The notes under the pieces: generated by a model
The model's database searches: none
Told to the model about the DNA's origin: nothing
The model's input: the letters and a program-made list of their open reading frames with translations, nothing else
NCBI GenBank assembly: GCA_013336165.1
Contig: JAAXUF010000018.1
Span: forward strand, 1-32,397
Reading direction: 5' to 3'
Length of the DNA: 32,397 nucleotides
Origin: Coriobacteriia bacterium
Lineage (GTDB): Bacteria > Actinomycetota > Coriobacteriia > Anaerosomatales > JAAXUF01
Translations under genes and position numbers: made by a program
Shown: positions 28,760 through 32,397 of the stretch, one piece after another
Numbering within the stretch: the stretch's first letter is position 1
Layout: each line of letters begins with the position of its first letter

Positions 28760-29173
28760 ATGAATGAGGGTTGGCACGGCGACGAGTACTACATCATCTT
28801 TGGTGAGGGTGAGATTGCGGACGCCACTCAGAGGTATCGCGTTGCTCAGGAATTCCCTGAACACTCGGTGATGGGTCTGCGCGGCTGGGACGATCTGATT
28901 GTGTGCGATAGCGAAGGCCAAGCGTTTGCGGTTCCGTCGGTACCGCTTGACGCACGGCATGTGCTGCCCTGCAATGTTCCTGAGGCAGCGTCTCTCGAGG
29001 CGGATAGTCGCTTCGTCGGACTGGTCAAATGGTACGTCACGCCCATCGTCTTCGGGGGTGACCCTCAGGCCCAAGACAACATAACCTGGGTCAGCCATGA
29101 GCAGCACTCTGAACTTGTGGCTTGGTGGAACGAACGCTATCGCGAACTCAAAGGCAACGACGCAGGAGCCTAA
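28760..29173 (+). CDS. Hypothetical soluble protein (GDEY / GLRGWDD family)
   Basis: ATG 28760 follows GAAGG at nine bases, giving 137 aa; a TTG at 28751 is too close to it. The sequence has a clear family look: WHGDEYYIIFGEGE, EHSVMGLRGWDDLIVCDSEG, VPSVPLDARHVLP, LVKWYVTPIVFGGDP and LVAWWNERYRELK. I associate it with a widespread uncharacterised family in accessory regions, possibly immunity-related, but cannot name it. The stop lies in a degenerate attC. Confidence 0.82.
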   Translation: MNEGWHGDEYYIIFGEGEIADATQRYRVAQEFPEHSVMGLRGWDDLIVCDSEGQAFAVPSVPLDARHVLPCNVPEAASLEADSRFVGLVKWYVTPIVFGGDPQAQDNITWVSHEQHSELVAWWNERYRELKGNDAGA

Positions 29174-29251
29174 CAACGGCATTCAATTGATAGCGCCACG
29201 CGCTGTGGCTGATGCTTCGAATGTGCAATTGCCGGGAGTGGTGTGTTTAGT
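29168..29251 (+). repeat. Degenerate attC-like site (site 40, 84 bp)
   Basis: It begins with a perfect R'' GCCTAAC and ends 84 bp later with GTTTAGT, one mismatch to GTTRRRY. The arms 'ggcattCaattg' and 'caattgcc' pair only in part, and an inner GCCAC/GTGGC hairpin lies at 29194-29208. It lacks the tcgagc-type L boxes of the rest. It is either a decayed or a foreign site. Confidence 0.5.
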
Positions 29252-29344
29252 ATCTGAATCCGCGGTGCCTAACAAACGTTTCGAGCGGACAGCGAAAGCG
29301 CTACTCTTTCGAGAGCGACACGCCTGCCGCTCAAACGTCAGACG
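29246..29344 (+). other. Gene-less 'empty' cassette (99 bp)
   Basis: If the degenerate site is real, the segment up to the G of the next R' box is a cassette with only about 20 bp of non-attC sequence and no gene. Otherwise it is the remnant of a deleted cassette. Confidence 0.4.
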
Positions 29345-29350
29345 TTAGCT
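29267..29350 (+). repeat. attC site 41 (84 bp)
   Basis: R'' is GCCTAAC and R' is GTTAGCT. The stem is of the 'gcggacagcgaaagcgc' class, nearly identical to attC 32. Confidence 0.93.
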
Positions 29351-29364
29351 CCACTAGGAGACCT

Positions 29365-29802
29365 ATGAACCGTTTGGATCTCACTATTGCGCGACGGTCC
29401 GCCCCCACTGGTCTGGGCGTTGAATACATGGACTTCGTCATCGACGATACGCCGCTTCGGCAGCTCTTCAGCGAGTTCGATCACGTCTCGTGTATCGCTC
29501 GTTTTCCCGTCAAGGATGAGTGCATCAAAGCCGCGTCTTGGTTGTTGCCTGGTTCGACCGACTATGGCACGTGGCGATGCTCGATGTACGTATGTGGAGA
29601 GTGCGGCGATCCCGAGTGCGGCGAGGTGTCTGTCTGCGTAACGGTCAGCCCCAATACCATCTCATGGCACAGTTTCGCTTTCGATACCGCGCTCGATGGA
29701 CAGATTGATGAGTTCGATGACGTGGGTCCGTTTGAATTTGACAGGGCTGCCTACTCTCGTTGTATCGAGAGGGGCATCGTCTGGTTGCGTGGAGGGAGCT
29801 AA
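29365..29802 (+). CDS. Cys-rich hypothetical protein
   Basis: ATG 29365 follows TAGGAG and gives 145 aa. The middle has YVCGECGDPECGEVSVCV, with C77, C80, C85 and C91, which may bind a metal. This CGxCGD-x-x-CG element is recurrent in a family of small bacterial proteins without known function. The rest is acidic (DGQIDEFDDVGPFEFD). The stop lies in attC 42. Confidence 0.82.
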   Translation: MNRLDLTIARRSAPTGLGVEYMDFVIDDTPLRQLFSEFDHVSCIARFPVKDECIKAASWLLPGSTDYGTWRCSMYVCGECGDPECGEVSVCVTVSPNTISWHSFAFDTALDGQIDEFDDVGPFEFDRAAYSRCIERGIVWLRGGS

Positions 29803-29882
29803 CAAACGTTTCGAGCAGACTCGCAGATAGCGGTCTCGTTCTGAAAGCGCTACGCTCGCTGCTCAAACGTCAGACGTTCGAT
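29797..29882 (+). repeat. attC site 42 (86 bp)
   Basis: R'' is AGCTAAC (one mismatch) and R' is GTTCGAT. The stem is of the 'gcagactcgcagatagcgg' class. Confidence 0.92.
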
Positions 29883-29922
29883 GGAGCTGATGGTTAGGGT
29901 CGATATCGTATTTGGGGGACCG

Positions 29923-30618
29923 ATGGCAGAGATCGAGTACTACGTTGGCAAGAATCTCATCGTCACGAGCGCGAGACTCAAATACCGGGATGTGACGTGC
30001 CCGATTTCTGGAGTGACGGCCGTTCGCGTGTCGAAACTTCCTGAGGTAGAGACTGATCGGCATGGGTCGCGGATGGCTCGGGGTGTGGGCTTGTTCCTCG
30101 TGGGTGCCATTATCGCAGTCTTGATGCTGGTCAGTGGGCTGAACGCAGGAATGCTGTTCAGCATTGCCGGCGTCTTCTGCGTTATTGGCGTCGCAGTCGC
30201 GGTAGCCGGGGCGAGAATGGTTAGATCTGGATGGATTGCGGATCGAGAGGATTCGGCACGTCGCGGAGTGATCGTGGGTCTTTCGTCCGGGGAGAACCTC
30301 AACATACGCGTAGCTTCTCTCGACACTGCCAAGCTGATCCGTGAGGCGATTGAACAGGCGCTGACATCTGGTGTCACGCTAGGCAGTCAGTCATCGATTG
30401 CTGATGAGCTGAGCAAGCTCGCGGAACTGCGTGATGCGAGCGTAATCTCCTCTGAGGATTGGGAGCGCGCCAAGGATCTCTATCTGGGCAAGCGACCGGA
30501 TGAGCGCGCGGCGGCGATCATCCAATTGAGACGACTGCATGAACTCCATCGGGATGGGATCCTGTCGGAATCCGAATTCAACAGCAAGAAGTGGGACATC
30601 CTCAGCCGCTCCAAGTAG
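29923..30618 (+). CDS. Membrane protein with two SHOCT domains (paralogue B)
   Basis: ATG 29923 follows GGGGGA and gives 231 aa; the ATG at 29881 lies inside attC 42 without a ribosome binding site. The plan is the same as in the gene at 12971: an N-terminal beta domain (EYYVGKNLIVTSARLKYRDV, CPISGVTAVRVSKL), a membrane hairpin (GLFLVGAIIAVLMLVSGL and FSIAGVFCVIGVAVAVAG) and two SHOCT motifs (ADELSKLAELRDASVISSEDW and LRRLHELHRDGILSESEFN). The C-terminal 70 residues are far more conserved between the paralogues than the membrane part. Confidence 0.85.
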   Translation: MAEIEYYVGKNLIVTSARLKYRDVTCPISGVTAVRVSKLPEVETDRHGSRMARGVGLFLVGAIIAVLMLVSGLNAGMLFSIAGVFCVIGVAVAVAGARMVRSGWIADREDSARRGVIVGLSSGENLNIRVASLDTAKLIREAIEQALTSGVTLGSQSSIADELSKLAELRDASVISSEDWERAKDLYLGKRPDERAAAIIQLRRLHELHRDGILSESEFNSKKWDILSRSK

Positions 30619-30641
30619 CGCTTGCGACCGGTGCCGGCCAC

Positions 30642-30727
30642 ATCGAACAAACGTTTCGAGCTGACTCGCGGATAGTCGTTTCGCTCTTAAAGCGCTACGC
30701 TCGCAGCTCAAACGTCAGACGTTCGAC
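30642..30727 (+). repeat. attC site 43 (86 bp)
   Basis: R'' is ATCGAAC and R' is GTTCGAC. The stem is of the 'gctgactcgcggatagtcg' class. Confidence 0.93.
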
Positions 30728-30754
30728 ATACCAAATGATGGGGGGGTTACACCG

Positions 30755-31294
30755 ATGGCGATTGCTATCCTAGTTCTCGGCTTCGTGATGAATGTCGCAG
30801 GGGTGGCCATCAGCTCCTCGCGCGATCTGCAGTGGCTCAAGGTCACTGTGCTGGGCTGGGCGCGTGAGAGCCGGATGGCCGCGGCGTCCCGACTGCGAGC
30901 CGCTTGGTCTAGGCTCAGGGGTGGTAAAGTCAGACCCCAAGCGATATCCGGGTCAGCGTCGATCAACATCGCCACGGGCAGCTGGGCAACCGGGTTCGCG
31001 TGGAATGAGATCCCCGATGGATTAGATCTGGGGGAGACGGTCAAACGGCTGCAGTCTCGGACAGACATCCTGCTTCAAATGTGCTTGAACGAGAGCGCCG
31101 GTCGTGCAGAAGCCATCGGGCAAATCAAAGCTGTGGTGAGCGAGACAACGGAGTCAGTTAATGCCCGATTCGTTGATCTCGATGCAAGAATCCATGACTT
31201 TGACGTGAAGCCGGCGGGGCAGAGGGCCACGGGAGCGTTGCTCGTGATTTGTGGCTCGGTTTTGATGTTCGCCTCTGGGTTCATGCATGTCTAG
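30755..31294 (+). CDS. Membrane protein with central helical region
   Basis: ATG 30755 follows GGGGGGG and gives 179 aa. A short hydrophobic N-terminus (1-19) and a C-terminal one (about 161-177) flank a long soluble region with probable coiled coil (LGETVKRLQSRTDILLQM, then EAIGQIKAVVSETTESVNARFVDL). No family is recognised. The two ends could place both termini in the membrane. Confidence 0.8.
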   Translation: MAIAILVLGFVMNVAGVAISSSRDLQWLKVTVLGWARESRMAAASRLRAAWSRLRGGKVRPQAISGSASINIATGSWATGFAWNEIPDGLDLGETVKRLQSRTDILLQMCLNESAGRAEAIGQIKAVVSETTESVNARFVDLDARIHDFDVKPAGQRATGALLVICGSVLMFASGFMHV

Positions 31295-31301
31295 ATGGGA
31301 T

Positions 31302-31386
31302 GTCGAACAAGCGAATCGAGCAGAACGCCAAGAGCTACACTGACAAGCAAGCGGATGCGCGTCTGCTCATTCGCTGGACGTTAGAC
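31302..31386 (+). repeat. attC site 44 (85 bp)
   Basis: R'' is GTCGAAC and R' is GTTAGAC. The arms are of the 'agcgaatCgagc / gctcattcgct' class. Confidence 0.93.
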
Positions 31387-31399
31387 GGAGGGGGATACT

Positions 31400-32179
31400 G
31401 TGTTCGGATGGGGTAAGAAGGATTCGCGTCCCGATGTTCAGCTGGTGTATGCACGGTCTCGCATTCTTGGAATTCGTATTGTCCACGCCATGGCATGGCC
31501 TCCGCCAGACATGCTCGTTGGGATGATGGAAACTTGGGATGCGTCGGAGCGGGAAGCTTTGCTGCAGCAGTATAAGCAGGCAGCAGACGCGATCCGTGGA
31601 TCTCTTGAGACATCCGGAGTCTGGAAGCACACGACTCTGGACGAGAGGCAGTTCTTCACAGCGGGCCTGACCGGGCGGTCTCAGCAGCAGCTCGTCGACT
31701 CTTCTTGGGCAGTAGAATCTCTCTCCTGTTGCCTTTGGGCCATGTCGCTTCTGCCTGAGATGCCCGGTTTCGACCAAGAATCCGACCCAGCCATCGCAAA
31801 ACTCTTGCCACCGTCTGCGGAAACGCTTGCGCTAAGAAGCGGGGACGAGCTGGAAAAGGCCCGATCAGTAGCGGAGCTTTGGCACTGGCGAAGTCGTACA
31901 CGCCAGTTGATCGAATCCGGCCAGTCAATCCCTGCTCTGCCTGACGGGATGACGCTGGACGAGGTGGTTCGTCTGACATCTGAGGCGGCCGCCAAGGCCG
32001 GCGATCTGCGAGACGTGTGCGATGGCGACTTCTGTGCTTTCGGCAAGCCTTACCGTTCGATTTCCGCGGAAGAGTATTCGCACGCGACATCTATTGCGGC
32101 TGAACGACACAAAGCACTCAATTGGATCTGTGGTATGGCTCCAAAGAATGACTGGAGCTTGACGCCCACAGATACATGA
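31400..32179 (+). CDS. DUF4272-family protein
   Basis: GTG 31400 follows GGAGGGGGA and gives 259 aa. It fits DUF4272: an early R-x-x-x-L-x-x region, TLDERQFFTAGLTGRSQQQLVDSSWAVESLSCCLWAMSLLPEM, ALRSGDELEKARSVAELWHWRSRTR, a conserved AERHKALNWICG and the final NDWSLTPTDT. The family is soluble, mainly helical and of unknown function, often encoded near toxins or within accessory islands. Length is normal for the family. Confidence 0.87.
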   Translation: MFGWGKKDSRPDVQLVYARSRILGIRIVHAMAWPPPDMLVGMMETWDASEREALLQQYKQAADAIRGSLETSGVWKHTTLDERQFFTAGLTGRSQQQLVDSSWAVESLSCCLWAMSLLPEMPGFDQESDPAIAKLLPPSAETLALRSGDELEKARSVAELWHWRSRTRQLIESGQSIPALPDGMTLDEVVRLTSEAAAKAGDLRDVCDGDFCAFGKPYRSISAEEYSHATSIAAERHKALNWICGMAPKNDWSLTPTDT

Positions 32180-32197
32180 CGGGGCGTTCGTAGACCC

Positions 32198-32280
32198 GTC
32201 TAACAAAGGCATCGAGCGGGCGGCGAAAGCGGTACGCTAATGACAACGCATGACCGCCGCTCATGCCTCAGACGTTAGCT
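32198..32280 (+). repeat. attC site 45 (83 bp)
   Basis: R'' is GTCTAAC and R' is GTTAGCT. The arms are of the 'aggcatCgagc / gctcatgcct' class. Confidence 0.93.
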
Positions 32281-32373
32281 ACAGCAGTACAACGGCGCTG
32301 AAGAACTCGATGCATTTGAGGCTCGCGCTCCGCGCTCAAACACGAATGAATTGCTATGCAAGGGGGGATTGTA

Positions 32374-32397
32374 TTGGCTGATTGCTTTGAGCCTGTC
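32374..32397 (+). CDS. Start of next cassette gene (3' truncated by window edge)
   Basis: A TTG at 32374 sits five bases after an AGGGGGGA ribosome binding site, and its frame (MADCFEPV) is open to the window end. Too little is visible to name it. The leader is 93 bp, longer than usual, and contains the 18-base GGCTCGCGCTCCGCGCTC also found at about 14498. Confidence 0.45.

Noticed and set aside
1-32397. CRISPR array interpretation of the regular repeats
   Set aside because: The repeats are imperfect 83-91 bp palindromes separated by whole genes, not short direct repeats with uniform spacers.
1-32397. Transposons or insertion sequences explaining the duplicated gene pairs
   Set aside because: No transposase frame or terminal inverted repeat is seen; the duplicate ends coincide with attC cleavage points.

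Overview
The window is the interior of a large integron gene-cassette array. I find 44 complete attC recombination sites plus one degenerate attC-like site, at nearly regular spacing and all in the same orientation. Almost every interval between two sites holds one small, promoterless gene with its own G-rich ribosome binding site a few bases after the site. No integrase gene (intI), attI site or Pc promoter is present, so the array runs off both window edges. Most attC sites are 83-86 bp and closely related in sequence, which is typical of a sedentary chromosomal integron. Nothing here identifies the host. The moderately high GC content, frequent GTG/TTG starts and GGGGG-type Shine-Dalgarno sequences fit a high-GC bacterium, possibly from an uncultured lineage, but there is no taxonomic marker gene.

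Layout. 1-3.0 kb: the end of a SUFU-domain gene, a membrane protein, a PD-(D/E)XK-like protein, a full SUFU-domain protein and another membrane protein. 3.0-5.6 kb: two toxin-antitoxin cassettes (AbrB-type VapBC and Phd/PIN) flanking an Abi/HEPN-like gene. 5.6-9.1 kb: a degenerate M48 peptidase homologue, a very short hairpin cassette, membrane and RDD proteins, and the first copy of a cassette duplicated base for base 9 kb downstream. 9.1-14.5 kb: a HEPN protein, a second SUFU protein, the only reverse-strand gene, a DUF1963 protein, a SHOCT protein and membrane proteins. 14.5-18.2 kb: an ORF-less cassette, membrane and hypothetical genes, a 370-aa PD-(D/E)XK protein and the second copy of the duplicated cassette. 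18.2-23.4 kb: a hypothetical gene, HigBA, a membrane paralogue, a DUF3806-like gene, a TPR-like gene, an HNH nuclease and a Tdi1/DUF1851 gene. 23.4-32.4 kb: a DUF4352-like membrane-anchored protein, a two-gene cassette, a TIR protein, a DinB protein, the second hairpin cassette, a HEAT-repeat protein, the second Tdi1/DUF1851 copy, a degenerate attC followed by a gene-less cassette, a Cys-rich protein, the second SHOCT protein, a coiled-coil membrane protein, a DUF4272 protein and the start of one more gene.

How the genes fit together. This is a reservoir, not an operon for one pathway. Three themes recur: (i) stabilising toxin-antitoxin cassettes, the only ones with recognisable promoters; (ii) candidate phage-defence or nuclease genes (TIR, HEPN, Abi-like, PD-(D/E)XK x2, HNH); (iii) small soluble proteins of families that often act as immunity proteins to polymorphic or type VI effectors (SUFU x3, Tdi1/DUF1851 x2, DUF1963, DUF3806-like, DUF4272), with no cognate toxins in sight. 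Six cassette families occur as pairs, from identical copies to distant paralogues. In two pairs the gene is conserved but the attC is of a different class, suggesting that genes and recombination sites are shuffled independently.
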